A stretch of 64,000 bases of DNA, taken from positions 39,781,704-39,845,703 of the forward strand of contig NC_067481.1 in the NCBI RefSeq assembly GCF_947179515.1, written 5' to 3'. The translations under genes and the position numbers were made by a program. Source of the DNA: Apodemus sylvaticus (Eukaryota; Chordata; Mammalia; Rodentia; Muridae). The notes below the pieces were generated by a model. That model saw only the letters and a list, made by a program, of their open reading frames with translations. It made no database searches and was not told the DNA's origin. Positions 1-13,298 of the stretch are shown one piece after another (within the stretch, counting starts at the first letter, position 1; every line of letters starts with the position of its first letter).

Positions 1-75
1 GTTGCTGGGAATTGAACTCAGGACCTCTGGAAGAACAGCCAGTGCTCTTACCCGCTGAGCCATCTCTCCAACGCC
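1..75 (-). mobile_element. B2 SINE head, cut by the window start
   Basis: gttgctgggaattgaactca, gctcttacccgctgagccat, ctctccaac: antisense B2 head. Followed by a C13 run (74-86). Confidence 0.93.
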
Positions 76-352
76 CCCCCCCCCCCACGTCTGTATTCTC
101 AATGCACAGAATGCAGAGTGTGGAGTTAGGCGGAAGAAGCACAGAGCCCATAGATAAAGCGCACTGAATCTCTTGGTTAGAGAGAGAGGTGAGACTTGAT
201 GCCACGTGTTCTCACTCAAAAAAACGAGAACTCCCGGCCTGCCCGCCCTGCTTGCTACATTGCTTGGACATCACACTGGGGGTGACTCTTATTTGTTTAT
301 TTTTATGATGGAACCCAAGCTCCACTACCTACCCCCCCCACCCCTCCCCACC

Positions 353-402
353 CCCGCACATGCTAGGTGGACACTAATCCCGAGCTATACCCGCAGCCTG
401 CC
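353..402 (-). mobile_element. ID-like SINE scrap
   Basis: cacatgctaggtggacacta, atcccgagctatacccgcag resembles antisense ID head. C-rich run before it (330-352). Confidence 0.4.
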
Positions 403-679
403 AGCATGTGTCTATATGTAACAGTTTTGCCTGCCTGTGTCTGTATGTAACAGTTTTGAAACCCTCAGACACGGGCACACATGCCAACATGCATCCTCTC
501 GCCCTTCCTTATGCACAGCTTCTGCTTCTTTTCTGCTTTCTCATGCAGCCTTTTCGGGCTCCATTCACAATTCCATCTTATTAGATGCTCAGCCTCTCCC
601 ATTGGAAATCCAACCTCAGGCCTGAAGCAAATGCTTACAAAGGGTTTTAATTAGACGTTTTCTTCACGTTGTATGTTTG

Positions 680-852
680 GGGTGGGGGCACATGCCATAG
701 TGCTCGTGTGGAGATCAGAGGACAACTTTCCTTTCAGGAGTTTCAGGTTCTGTCCTTCTGCCAGCTGGGCCCTCCTTGCTCCTAGGGAGCAAACTCAGAT
801 AGGCAGGCTTGGCGGCAAGCAGCTTTACCCGCTCAGCCATCTTGCAGGCCCC
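680..852 (-). mobile_element. B3 SINE
   Basis: gtgtggagatcagaggacaa, ttggcggcaagcagctttac, ccgctcagccatcttgcagg. Antisense, nearly full. Confidence 0.9.
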
Positions 853-1119
853 CTGTAGCAAATCATTAGCAAATCCTATCAGCTCTTTCTTGGATATAAG
901 CTGAGGGGCTGGCCAATCCTCAGAACCTTATCCATGCCCTGCCCCCTAGTCAAGCAGGACAGTTTTATCTACAAGCATCTGTCCTCACATCTGGCCCGGC
1001 TCCTTCTTCCTTACCACCTGCAAGGCACAGGAACCTGAGGGATTGTCTTCAATCAATGTTGGATCATGCTTGGCTGATAAATATTCTAATGGTCTCCCAA
1101 GTCGCTCAGAGTGAAAGCC

Positions 1120-1575
1120 CTGTGAGATGTGCTGACTCCAGCGTCTCTGACCCCTTCCTATTCTTGGAACACTCTGACCCACATCTGCCCCAGGACCTTT
1201 GCATCTGCCGTTTCTCAGAGCATTCTTCTCTAGCTGCCTGCACAGCCCCCTTTTCAAGTCTACAAATTTGTTATTGCCTCCGTGGGGAACTTCCTTCCTA
1301 CCCTTATTAAATTTCAGTGTATTGCCTCAATGTTTTAGCTTTATACCCTGGCTTCCCCCTCCCCCTTATATCTTTAAAATATTGATCACCACCAGCCAGA
1401 ATATGAATTGAATCAGCTAATTTTGTTTGTTGTCTGTCCTCCTGACTTTATAGCACATAAGCCCCACCCAGACAGGGGTTATTTCAAGGGGGACAGTGCT
1501 TTGGCTCCTGAGTCGCTATAACCCCTAGTGCCACATTTAGTAGAAGTCAGCAAATGTTTGTTGACTGAATATTGA
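1120..1575 (+). mobile_element. L2 fragment
   Basis: L2 words in order: ctgccccaggacctttgcat, ctgccgtttctcagagcatt, ccccacccagacaggggtta, tcagcaaatgtttgttgact gaat. ORFs here derive from L2. Confidence 0.65.
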
Positions 1576-2194
1576 AACTTCTCTGCCTCAGCATGTATCT
1601 GAGCTTTGGCTGCTCCTTCAGGTCTGCAAGGGATATCTCTACTCCACTCCCCTCCCTCCCAAGTCAGCTCCCCTGCCAGTCCCCTCCCACCTAAGTCAGT
1701 TCCACCGACACTCCCCTGAGGCTGAGGCTGCTCACTCTTTCCAGGGCCACCTCCTACCAAAGGCACTTTCCAAAATGAAGCAGGCAACTCCCAAGTGGCC
1801 TACATTCTGGGATTTTCCCCAGACCCCCACACAAACATTGTCCTCAGCTCCTGGAGACCCTCCCGACCTTCACAGACCTCACTCTCAGCTGTAGGAGTCC
1901 CTGGACTATTAAGGGCTAGCTATTTGGCTTACTGAATATTAATTATTCAAATACATCTGCATGTACAAGAAGCGCCCAGTCTCAAAGAGATGAAAATGAA
2001 TCACAGTGGGAGGACAGAAAGTCCAGCGAACACCCCCCATCTCCCCACCTCCACGGGAGCACATGTCTTTGAATGATTCCCTGAGATTCCAGGACAAAGA
2101 GAGGATCTGGGTATGCTTTGTAATTTGCAAAGAAGAAACCCAAGTTTCTGCATGAGACACCTAACAATTCCTAATTCTTTCTTTGGTGTGTGTG

Positions 2195-2345
2195 TGTGTG
2201 TGCACATGTGGACTGTGGCACATGTTTGTGGAGATCAGAGGCCATCTTGGGAGCGTGTGTTCTCCTCTTCCACTATGGAGGTCCCACAGGTCAGCAGCCT
2301 TGGCCACAGTTGCCTTTATCCACCAAGCCATATCCCGAGCTGTGC
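2195..2345 (-). mobile_element. B3 SINE
   Basis: After a (GT)n run: gtttgtggagatcagaggcc, ctcctcttccactatggagg, gttgcctttatccaccaagc. Confidence 0.75.
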
Positions 2346-2854
2346 TGAGTTAGGCGAGACTTCAGGGATAGAGAGTAAAACTGCTGACTAAGGGCCAGGC
2401 ATGTCCTTCTGGTTTGGGATGGAAGAAGCAACTACACAGAAAGGCAGTGATTTTTCCAAGAAGAACAATGTCCCAGTGGATTCTTTCCCTTGCATAAGGG
2501 ACAGTCATGTTCACCTTTAACCACCTAAATTTCCCAGTCACCTCAGCAGGGCCACGTCATCATGAAAGTTCCCACCGTTGAGGAGACTGAGAGAGAGAAG
2601 CGAAACTCACCCACCACTCCGCCCCCAAAACAATGTTGAGTCAGGTTGGAGGAACTTTAGAAGTGGCATGGGTGTCCCAGATTAGTAATCCTCAGAGGTC
2701 ATCTAGAGCAACCCTGAAGGCCATCCACACTCAGAGAAGCTAAGCCAAGGTCGGGCCACATGACTCTGGGGTCACAGCGCACAAGGAGTACGGCTGGAAA
2801 GGGGCCAGAATCCTCACTGGGAGCCTCTATCAGGCGCTCTGTCCTGGGGTCCTT
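2346..2854. other. Intergenic unique sequence
   Basis: Nothing recognised. Confidence 0.4.
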
Positions 2855-2935
2855 AAAAGATAATGATGACCTGTTGCTGTCACCCTCATGTTCCAGATGA
2901 GGGAACAGAGATGCATCCGGCTGAAAGGCCACAGA
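2855..2935 (-). mobile_element. MIR SINE fragment
   Basis: ccctcatgttccagatgagg, gaacagagatgcatccggct, gaaaggccac. Confidence 0.5.
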
Positions 2936-3639
2936 ATATACTTCAAACAGACCTTTGCCCTCTGCCTCTCTTGCGTTTGTTTAAGTGGGGCTTCTGGTTC
3001 TTTCTCTCCATCTTCCCTCAGTGTCACAGTTACTTATACACCAGTTCATCCTGTCCCTCAGGAAATGGTCTTGTGAATCTGAAACACACACACACATACC
3101 ACACACACAAAACCAACCCAAACCCACATGGCCCAAATGCACTCAACCAAGTTAATCTTGTACTGTCCCTTCTGTTCCATACCAGCGTTTCTGTCCAGGG
3201 CTAGGGTCAGTTTAGTCAGAGTCAATGAACTCCCCCCAGAGCCCTGGCTCAGACAGAGAGCAGAGGGTCATCCAGGACAGCCTCTCCAGGCCTGCAGCAG
3301 TGCTGTCAGTCAGTGCTAGATCGCCTGCCACGCCCCCACAAGCCTTGCCATACCCCGGCACTAAAGGTGGTTAGGTTATCAATTTCACTGCAGATCTAAG
3401 ACCAGGCATCTTGATCACCTAGTCACTGTCAGTCTAGAGTGACAGCTGGAATTGTGCAAAAAGTCAGAATTCATGTCTGTGTTCTTTAGTCTTAGTCCAA
3501 GGGCCTTGGAATTTCATCAAGAACCCAGGGCTGTCACCCATTCCACGCACTGAACAACAGAGGAGACTCTAATCCTGTTGGAACTAAAACAGTAGCAAAC
3601 CCTTTTCATCACCATGGGGCTGTGACAAGGGACAGTTAC

Positions 3640-3850
3640 ATTATGCTTGTCTTTTTGGAGCAGTTACTGTGGTTACTAATGACCACATGCTAAGACCTTT
3701 GCAGCTACTGTCTTGTTCAACTCGCAACACACCAGTTCATTCAGTACTAACATTATTCCTCGCCCAAGGTCACATGGCTATAGGGGTAGAGGTGGAATTT
3801 GAAGCCAGCTTTCTGTCCACCCCAACGCCATGAGCTTTGACTCTTGTCAC
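3640..3850 (-). mobile_element. MIR SINE
   Basis: Antisense: cgcccaaggtcacatggcta, taggggtagaggtggaattt, gaagccagctttctgtccac. Confidence 0.7.
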
Positions 3851-4353
3851 CCATAGCTCAGTCTTTTGCCCCACTCTAACCCTGTGTTCAAGATTTCCCA
3901 AAGTACGACTCTATCTTTTAAACCTTTCTTCTCATCTGCTAGTCACCAGGTTTGGGTCCAGGTCAGCTGTTCTCAGATCCTGTTGATACATCCCATATAA
4001 TGGATGAGTGACAGATAAAGTGGACCTTCTCATGATCTGTGACCCGTTGCTGCCACCCCAGCTGGAAGTGAGGGGAGTGGTGATCTCTGACCTAGCATCT
4101 TACATTGGGTAAATAGGGATGAAGGCATTCCCTGCACCTCGCTACCCACCTGCGCATGCTCTTTCTGTGACTAACCTTGCTTTCCTGAGCCCTCGCCTCC
4201 AATGCTAAGGATGCATCCCCTGAGATCTGGTAGCCAGCTCTTCCTAATCGATCAAGGTGGGCTTTCCTATTTCCATGGAACTGTTCCCACTTCTTCCTAA
4301 CGCAGCCATTTAACCCCAGGAGGACTCGGGTATCATAAGCTCCAAAGCCCTGC

Positions 4354-4365
4354 CCCACCTAGTGG
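4354..4365 (-). promoter_or_regulatory. CTCF-like site
   Basis: CCCACCTAGTGG fits the reverse CTCF core GCCMYCTRSTGG except the first base; unique sequence; points leftwards. Confidence 0.4.
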
Positions 4366-4529
4366 TAACATCTGGGAATTGCCACCGTTATACTCATGAG
4401 ACCAGTGGTAAATCTTGAGGATTTGAATCCAGTTCCTACTCCTGTTCTCAGACTCTCAGAATAGAGTCATTTAAACTGGAAAGATTAGAGGTGACCACCA
4501 CCCTGGCTCTACTAAAAATTCCTCCCCCT

Positions 4530-4720
4530 CCCCCCCATTCTGCTGTGGCTACCAGAGTCTTACTGTGTGCTTGGTTTGTAGCAACTGAGTTATTTTATCT
4601 CACTGAATTCTTGCCACCTGGAAGTTGGAAACATCATTACCATTTTAGAGCTGAGATAATGAGGACTCCAACTGTCAGAGCTCCCACTGCTGGTAAGAAG
4701 TGGACTGGGAGATGAATTCC
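4530..4720 (-). mobile_element. MIR SINE
   Basis: Antisense: tcttactgtgtgcttggttt, tctcactgaattcttgccac, ttaccattttagagctgaga, ctggtaagaagtggactggg. Confidence 0.6.
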
Positions 4721-4899
4721 AAGTGACAATGATTTGGGGTTGTTGTGTTAGCATCTCCATTTACCTAGGTGCACACATAGGCTCTTTTGAGTATTAAATG
4801 AGACAATGCCTGTGAAACACGAGACAGGAAGGCTGCACACCGTAGGCCCTTGCTACAAAGCCTACTTGACTTTTTCCCCCCTTCCCTGTGTATGTTTTG

Positions 4900-5166
4900 T
4901 ATGTTTCCTTGTGTGCGTGGTCGTGGAGGCCAGGGGTCAATGGCAGGTGTTTCCCTCTATTTCTCCCTCCCTTGTTTTTGAGATAGGGTCTCTCTGAACC
5001 GGGATCTTGCCAGCAAGTCCCTGGGATTCTTCTGTCTCTGCCACCCCAGTCCTGGGGTTACAGGTGTGCACCCCGCAGCTTTTGACTTGGGTTTGGGGGA
5101 CTAAGCTAAGGTCCCCCTGCTTGCACGGCAAGCCCTTCTTCACTCACGGAGCTGTTTCCCCAGCCT
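4900..5166 (-). mobile_element. B4 SINE
   Basis: Antisense B4: tggaggccaggggtcaatgg, ttgagatagggtctctctga, cagtcctggggttacaggtg, gcttgcacggcaagcccttc, ggagctgtttccccagcc. Confidence 0.85.
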
Positions 5167-5299
5167 TGAACCTCCAGGCCTGGTAGCTTACCCACCGCCT
5201 CCTCCTCTGAACGGTTGAGCCTCTTTCCACTCAGATCTCAGGAGCCACTTGCTACCCATTGACTCATTCACTCACTTCTTAAAGACATGTTTACTTTAT

Positions 5300-5552
5300 T
5301 CCGGGTGTGGCTGTTTTGTCTGTATGTATCTAAGTGCTCTATGTATGTACCTGGTGCCCATGAGGCCAGATGAGGGCGTAGGACCCCCTGGAAATGGAGT
5401 TCTGTACCGTTGTAAGTCGCCATGTAGGTTCTGGGAACAAAACCCAGGTCCTCTGCAAGAGCTGGAGCCATCTCTCCATCCAGATCTCCTTTCACTAATT
5501 TAAAAAAGGGTGGTGTGTGTGTGTGTGTGTATAAGAGAGAGAGAGAGAGACA

Positions 5553-5585
<33 letters not shown>

Positions 5586-5670
5586 CCAGAGCTGGAGCTA
5601 CAGGTTGTTGTGAGCTTCGAGCTGTGGGTACTGGGACCCGTCCTTAACCACTGAGCTGCCGTCCCTCATC
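5300..5670 (-). mobile_element. B2 SINE, (GT)(GA) tract and second B2 piece
   Basis: Antisense B2 at 5300-5490 (ccctggaaatggagttctgt, tgggaacaaaacccaggtcc, ctggagccatctctccatcc), then (GT)n(GA)n at 5512-5585, then a second antisense B2 fragment (aaccactgagctgccgtccc). Confidence 0.75.
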
Positions 5671-6179
5671 GATGGAATGCCTACCGTATGTCAGACATAC
5701 TGAGTGGGCCCTTGAAACTCAAGCAATTAAGAGTTATCTTGGTTTGTCCTGGAGGCAAGAAATATAAGGAAAGGAAAGTGCTCTTATGGAGTATAGATAA
5801 CCGTTGTAGCATCTGTGCTAGACACAAGCGACAGTGTATGGAGTCAAAGCACACTGCATTATGTGCACTTGAAAAGGGACACGAAAGCAGGACATCAAAG
5901 GCAGGTTACAATGAAGACTTAGATAAACAGCTTAAGGGTTGGAGAAATGGATGGTCAGAAGACAGAAAATGCCCTCGCTTCAAAGGAAAGTGAAATTGTA
6001 TTGGTGAATGGGTCAGATCGCTTAGCAGTGCTAAGGGGAAGGAAGTGGCACGGGTAGTGGCCTGGAGATGCATCCTGGTACCCAGTGCCTGTTGCCATGA
6101 TGTTGGGGAACTTCTCAGGCCTACTTTGCTACTCACCTTTGTTAGACCTTAGAGAAGTGTGACAAGGAGCAAAGCTTTT

Positions 6180-6320
6180 GTATGAGCCAGTCACTGTACT
6201 GGACTCCAGTTTTCAGTGCCAACTTTGAGCCCCCACTTCCCAGATGAGAACCTTAAGGCCAAGGCCTTCCATGATTCCCTTAAGCTCCTAAATATGGAAG
6301 TCAGAGGCAAGCCTGGATAG
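6180..6320 (-). mobile_element. MIR SINE
   Basis: Antisense: tatgagccagtcactgtact, cacttcccagatgagaacct, aaggccaaggcc, ggaagtcagaggcaagcctg. Confidence 0.6.
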
Positions 6321-6384
6321 CTTGACCTCTAAGGAACAAATTCTACCACAGGTTATGGTGTCTCTTTCTCCAGTAACAAAAGCT

Positions 6385-6725
6385 GTGGGGGGGGGGGCTA
6401 GCTTGGTTGGACCCAGAGCTTGCTGTATAATCATGATGTGATCTGAGCTTGAATTCCCAGCACCCATATGTCTGTAACCCAGAATCTGGAGGCGAACAGA
6501 CAACTATCCCAATAGCCCTCTGGCCAGCCAGGTTAGCCATAAGGGCAGCTTCAAGGTCAGTGGGAGATCCTGTCTTAAAGCCATAAGATGGAAAGCAGAG
6601 AGAAACAGAGGCATCAAATACCCTATGTTCTATTCTAGCCCCAGTATGCGTGTTCAGGGTATTTACACATGTGCATGCAGTCACCATGTGCACACCAAAC
6701 ACATGTGCACGCATGCACACACACA
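6385..6725 (+). mobile_element. B4 SINE, diverged
   Basis: gcttgaattcccagcaccca, gtctgtaacccagaatctgg, gtgggagatcctgtcttaaa, and the tail cacatgtgcatgcagtcacc leading to the tetranucleotide array. Confidence 0.6.
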
Positions 6726-6737
6726 ATCTATCCTCTA

Positions 6738-6805
6738 TCTAGCAATCATCTATTTATCTTCTATCATTTATTTATCATCTATCTATCTATCTATCTATCT
6801 ATCTG

Positions 6806-6853
<48 letters not shown>

Positions 6854-6886
6854 CCTATCTATCATCTACCTACCTACCTACACATG

Positions 6887-6923
<37 letters not shown>

Positions 6924-7013
6924 TTATCTATCTATATATCTACCTACCTATCTACCTATCTATCATCTATCTACCTACCTACCTACCTACCTACCTACCT
7001 ACCTACCTACCTA
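6738..7013 (+). repeat. (CTAT)n/(CTAC)n tetranucleotide array
   Basis: About 275 bp of CTAT units turning to CTAC in three blocks, with CTGT and TTAT variants. Gives spurious Ile/Tyr/Leu/Ser ORFs. Confidence 0.97.
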
Positions 7014-8079
7014 AGACAGAAGAGCTAACACTAGTGATGGGGTTGCATACTCCGCATCAACAAGGCATCCTCAAGTGTCACTCGTGGTACTGAGAGGAAT
7101 GGATAGAGGAACTGGCCTTTGGGGGCATGTTGACATCATAAGAGATTGCAGACATGAATCTGTGCCTGGCAAGTTTTCAAAATCTCTTCAGTTCTTAGTT
7201 TTTTCATCTTTATATATATTGTTTTAAATCAGAAGTTTCATTTTAGTTTTGTTAGAATCTGACAAAGTGTTGACCTTGGTACCCCTGACCTACATGAGCT
7301 TATGAATTTTTATGAGGTTCTATTTTTACAATTTTATGTAATGCTCCAGTGCTGGTGGACACATCAGCACCTGACCTTCCAACTAGCCAGGCACTTCCTC
7401 ACCACAGAGCCCCAAAGCCGAGGGTTCTCTCCTGTCTGGTGAGTGAGGTCCCCCAGACCCCCAACCTCCACCATTTTCACTGTGACTTTATTATTTCGAT
7501 CTCCTCCAGTCTATATTGAGAACAATCTGGCTGTGATTCCCTCCTGGGCACGCAGCAATCCCCAGTGGGGAAGTTGTGGTTTCACCAAGGTTCAGGCATC
7601 ATGAAACCGAGAGAGAGGTGGCGGAGCAGAGCAGTTACCCAAAGGTAGGAGAGAGAAAACCCACTCAAGCTTTAGTAAACGGAAGCCACATCAGTCTTTT
7701 TGTCTTTGCTTTAAAAAAAAAAGACTCATTGTTGAGACCTCAATACAACCACATTTAAGGAAATAAAAGTATAATAAAGCCCCTACCCTTCCCCTGACTT
7801 CTAAAATGCTTGCCCAGCAATTTCCCTCAGTGAGTATTTTCAGTTTGAAAATGACAGTTCATGAAAATGCCAAACAACTGCTTTATCTGCATCCATCTCT
7901 TTCTCTGAATATTTAGACACTGCTACGTCTGCTCTTCACTTGTCTCCCATGGACACCATAGTGGAGATCCACTCCTTCAATGTCTTGGTCCCAACCAGTC
8001 CCAGCGGCTGGTGTATGTGGGGAAATGGAACCCTCAGAGACATCAATGGTCACTAAGCTGTGGGCTGGCTCAAGCCTTG
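7014..8079. other. Intergenic unique sequence
   Basis: No gene recognised. AT-rich around 7180-7340 with a weak antisense SINE-like scrap (7350-7420). Confidence 0.4.
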
Positions 8080-8175
8080 TGTCTACGTTTGCTGTTCATG
8101 AGACCTCGACACAGTTACTACCTTTGTGTTTGCAGCCTCAGTTTCCCCAACATGAGGCAGATATGCTACAGACAT
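8080..8175 (+). mobile_element. MIR SINE fragment
   Basis: cgacacagttactacctttg, tgcagcctcagtttccccaa, catgaggcagatatg. Confidence 0.5.
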
Positions 8176-8360
8176 GAGATAGCAGTTGAGATGGTTCGGG
8201 GTAGAGTCTATGCACACTGGATGGGAGAGTGAGCAACTCACAGATGCTATTGGAGATGGGTGGTCTCTAATAGCATGATGGGCACCTTTTACAACATTTC
8301 TTCTCTTTTGACATTCTTCTTGGGAGAAGAGGACCAGTCTTGTTAAGATCACAAGTGCAA

Positions 8361-8566
8361 GCCGGGTGGTGGTGGCTCACGCCTGTAATCCCAGCACTCT
8401 GGGAGGCAGAGGCAGGCGGATTTCTGAGTTCGAGGCCAGCCTGGTCTACAGAGTGAGCTACAGGACAGCCAGGGCTATACAGAGAAACCCTGTCTCAAAA
8501 AAAAAAAAACCAAATCCAAAAAACCAAAAAACCAAAAAACCAAAACCAAAAAAAAAAAAAAAAATT
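8361..8566 (+). mobile_element. Young B1 SINE with 9-bp target-site duplication
   Basis: gccgggtggtggtggctcac, ggcggatttctgagttcgag and a long A-rich tail. Perfect duplication acaagtgca at 8351-8359 and 8567-8575. Confidence 0.95.
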
Positions 8567-9071
8567 ACAAGTGCAGATTTTTTTTCCTTTTTGATGGTTT
8601 TCCTTTTTGGTGGTTTTTAGGATGCATTGCCTATGCTGTCCAGGAATTCAGATAGTCATTGGCTGTGTACACAGCATTTGATCCAAAGTTAGCAACCAGA
8701 GACGACTTGAGAGGAAGCCTATTATCACAAGAACTTTGTGAAGACAAGCAGGGTCTTCAGAATCAAGGCTGAAGCAGTGAGTAGAAGCAGGAATTAGAAG
8801 GCCGCAGGGAGCCAGAGATGAGGCTGAACAGAGCGCTACTGAAGAAAGACGTCCTGAGTAGGTGTGAGTCTGTATGTGCCATCTGGGCCCTTAGGGATTT
8901 GATACTAAAACACGGCTCTTCCCAGGCTCACTTCTGCTATTCACCCATGACGGAATTTGCCCAAGTCTTGAGTTTATAGTAAATTTTCTCCTTTCCTTTA
9001 TTTGTTTCTCTGGTTCTTTTCTTGAGGAATTCTTACCAGCTGTAAAAACAAGGTCTCTGTCAAGTATAGTG

Positions 9072-9285
9072 CGGCCCAAGCCTGTGACCTCAGCACTTGG
9101 GAGGTTGAGGCAGGAAGATCATGAGTTCAAAGCCATTGTAGGCTACATAGTAACCTCATCTCAAAGAAAGGCTGGGAATGTGATGTGTTGGAAAACCCCT
9201 TGTCCCCCATCTAGAACACTCTGGGTTCAACTCCAGCACTGAAAAACAACAAAACAAACAAACAAACAAACAAACAAACAACACC
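9072..9285 (+). mobile_element. Old B1 (plus ID-like piece) with (AAAC)n tail
   Basis: gcctgtgacctcagcacttg, ggaggttgaggcaggaagat, aacctcatctcaaagaaagg; then ctgggttcaactccagcact and (CAAA)n. Confidence 0.7.
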
Positions 9286-9339
9286 AAGTCCTCTACCCAT
9301 GTGATCTTGATTCTTTGAGTGTTTTGTTTTATTTTTATT

Positions 9340-9477
9340 TTTATTTTATTGAGACAGGGTCTCTCTACATAGCTCTAGCTGTCCTGGAACACACTATGTA
9401 TACTGGGCTGTCGAATTCAGGAGATCTGTCTCTGCCTCCCAAGTGCTGGGATTAAAGGTGGGCACCACCACACTTGT
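9340..9477 (-). mobile_element. B1 SINE
   Basis: attgagacagggtctctcta, gctgtcctggaacacactat, cccaagtgctgggattaaag. Antisense. Confidence 0.9.
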
Positions 9478-9849
9478 GTAATATTGATCCTTATAAGCCA
9501 TCAGAGCTTGGCTTCTCCAATCCACCAGTTTCCTTGTCTTCTTTCAGGTGTCAGTAAGCCTTGGTCAGGAGCCATGCTCCTCTTTGGGGTGTGGAGTCAC
9601 GAAGGTCTTTGTATGTATGGCACATCTCTGCAAGTGGGTAGGGCAGCACCGGGTGAGGACTAGAGTGTTCTGGGTTCAGGGCTAGGTCTTTTGCTACTTC
9701 GTGTGTCCTCTGAGTGGGGAACCCATGCTGGGTGGCCATGTTCCTAGTGATGAATATAGCTTTTGAGCTTTCACGAATCCGTTCTTAAGTTCTTATGACA
9801 ACATACCAAGCAGATTTTAATTAAAGAATCCATCTTTCTGTAGATGCAT

Positions 9850-9939
9850 TAACAACCCCGAGGACTTGAGATCAGTCCCAGTCCCTAGGACTCATTGAAC
9901 TGAAGGTGAGAACTGACTTCCATAAGTAGTTGTCCTCTG

Positions 9940-9989
<50 letters not shown>
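9850..9989 (+). mobile_element. B3-like SINE with (CA)n tail
   Basis: gaggacttgagatcagtccc, agttgtcctctgatacaca, then about 24 CA units (9942-9989). Confidence 0.7.
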
Positions 9990-9994
<5 letters not shown>

Positions 9995-10161
9995 AAATAA
10001 ATGTACTTAAAGAACCCTATGGGTATCCTCAAGGAAGGTACCCTTCCCCTCCCTTTACCGCCCCCCTCATGCTAATGTTAAGGTTGCTCTACCACGTGAC
10101 CACTGATCTGACTTTGGCTTTATACTTGGGATCTATGGATCAGATCTCTCTCCACTTAGCT

Positions 10162-10174
10162 TAACCTTTGACCC
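10162..10174 (-). promoter_or_regulatory. DR1 nuclear-receptor site
   Basis: Minus strand GGGTCA-A-AGGTTA (plus TAACCTTTGACCC): a DR1 as bound by HNF4, RXR or COUP-TF dimers. In repeat-free sequence (9990-10557) that also has CCAAT (10391-10395). Function inferred. Confidence 0.4.
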
Positions 10175-10553
10175 CCCTGGTCTTCCAGACAGGAAGGGTT
10201 AAATACATAGACCTGGAATTGGGCCCTGCGGGCTAACGGAGTTTGGCTGAACAGCCCTCTGGACAGCTTCCTTCTCCTTTCTGTTGTCTTTCTTAGACCA
10301 GCTTCCTTGGGGATCTCCTGGGTAGACTGGGCGTGCCCACCCCATCAGGGGCCTGTGTAGGCTCTGCACAGTCCTGAGCTCTCAGGGGAACCAATCAGGA
10401 AGTGACTACAGGACCCAGACAGAATCTGAAGACCACGATTATTGCTAGTGAAAGAAAAATCCCTGGGGCAATCTAGTCAAACACAGATGAAACTATTGTA
10501 AAACATTTTTTTAAACTCAAGTTAAAAAAATAGTTCACAGTGTCCGAGTAGCA

Positions 10554-12051
<1,498 letters not shown>

Positions 12052-12145
12052 TGGGATGGAAATGCAGCTCTCCGGTGGCGGGGTACTTGCCTGGCACGTG
12101 GGAGCCCTGCCTTCGCTCTCTAGACCCATAAACAACAAGGTAAAA
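12052..12145 (+). mobile_element. ID SINE
   Basis: tggaaatgcagctctccggt, ggcggggtacttgcctggca, and ctagacccataaacaacaa: ID order. It occupies the middle of an otherwise tempting 165-residue ORF. Confidence 0.7.
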
Positions 12146-12579
12146 AATCTCTTCAAAGAATGGATACCAACAGGTGGTTTTCATGGTCAAGCCAAGGACA
12201 CCCTGGGCACCCAGGGAACATGGGTCCTTCTTGGGCATTTGCAGAACAGTGTGAATAAAATCCTGTGGTATAGCAAACAGTCGTTCTGTCTTCAGTTTAG
12301 GAAGCACTTCTTCAGTCTCTTAAAAGAGGAGACTATATCTCAGTCTCTCTCCGGTGGCCGATGGGCTTACTATGGCCCATGAAGACTCCCAGGGCCTGGG
12401 AGTGGGGTGATGTTGGACTGTTGGCATTGTTGGAGAAAAATCTCAGGGCACAAAACCTTCATGTGTAGAGTTTTTTTTAAAAAAGTTCTTCAGCTTTTCT
12501 AGGCACAGTCTATGTCCATTGCTCCTAAAATATAGCTGGTGAGAAGCTGGGTCTGTGGCCTTATGTTGCCGTCCCCTCG

Positions 12580-12621
12580 TGGACTTCCGTGTTCTCACCG
12601 TGGACTTCCGTGTTCTCACCG
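12580..12621 (+). repeat. 21-bp perfect tandem duplication
   Basis: Two identical 21-bp units (12580-12600 and 12601-12621, beginning tggacttccg and ending tctcaccg) in unique sequence. Confidence 0.97.
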
Positions 12622-12925
12622 GAAGAGCAAATGCAGAAAGATGGCAGCTCTTGGATTTCTAGCTCTGATGTTAAGCTTTGTTTTTTTGGACACATGAAAA
12701 AAAAAAGACTGTGTAACCTGAAGTAAGCTTGTACGTGAGCAGATGTCTGGAGACTAGGTTAACAAAACACATGGACTGATAGGCCCTAATTCTTGCTATC
12801 AAAATCTGGATTAAGGAAAATAACACAAGATTTTTTTTTTATTTCCAAATACGTTATTAAGTAGGAAGAAAGGTGCATCTCAGATTCAGTGACAGGTGGT
12901 GGGAGTTAATTTTTTGTTTGTTTGG

Positions 12926-13088
12926 TTTTTTGTTTTTTGAGACAGGGTTTCTCTATATAGCCCTGGCTGTCCTGGAACTCACCCTGTAGACCAGGCTGTG
13001 TAGACCAGGCTGGCCTCCAACTCAGAAACCTGCCTGTCTCTGCCTCCCAAGTGATGGGATTAAAGGCGTGTGCCACCACTGCCTGGTG
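12926..13088 (-). mobile_element. B1 SINE with internal 14-bp duplication
   Basis: Antisense: ttttgagacagggtttctct, ctgtcctggaactcaccctg, gatgggattaaaggcgtgtg. The word tgtagaccaggctg occurs twice in tandem (starts 12985 and 12999). Confidence 0.93.
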
Positions 13089-13109
13089 AGAGTTAATTTT
13101 TTAAGATTA

Positions 13110-13298
13110 TTATTGTGTGTGTGTGTGTGTGTGTGTATGCACGCGCATGTGTCCTCATGCAAGCCAGAGGAGTTGGATTCACCCCAGAAGTGGAGTTACA
13201 AATAGTTGTGGGCTGACAAACATGGGTGCTGGGAACTGAACTCAGGTTCCTGAAAGATCAGGACACACATTTACCTTCTGAGTCATCTCTCCAGCCCT
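13110..13298 (-). mobile_element. B2/B3-type SINE with (GT)n tail
   Basis: (GT)12 at 13114-13136, then ggagttacaaatagttgtgg, tgggaactgaactcaggttc, tctgagtcatctctccagcc. Confidence 0.85.

Noticed and set aside
6625..7093. Ile/Tyr/Leu/Ser-rich ORFs
   Set aside because: Translation of the CTAT/CTAC array.
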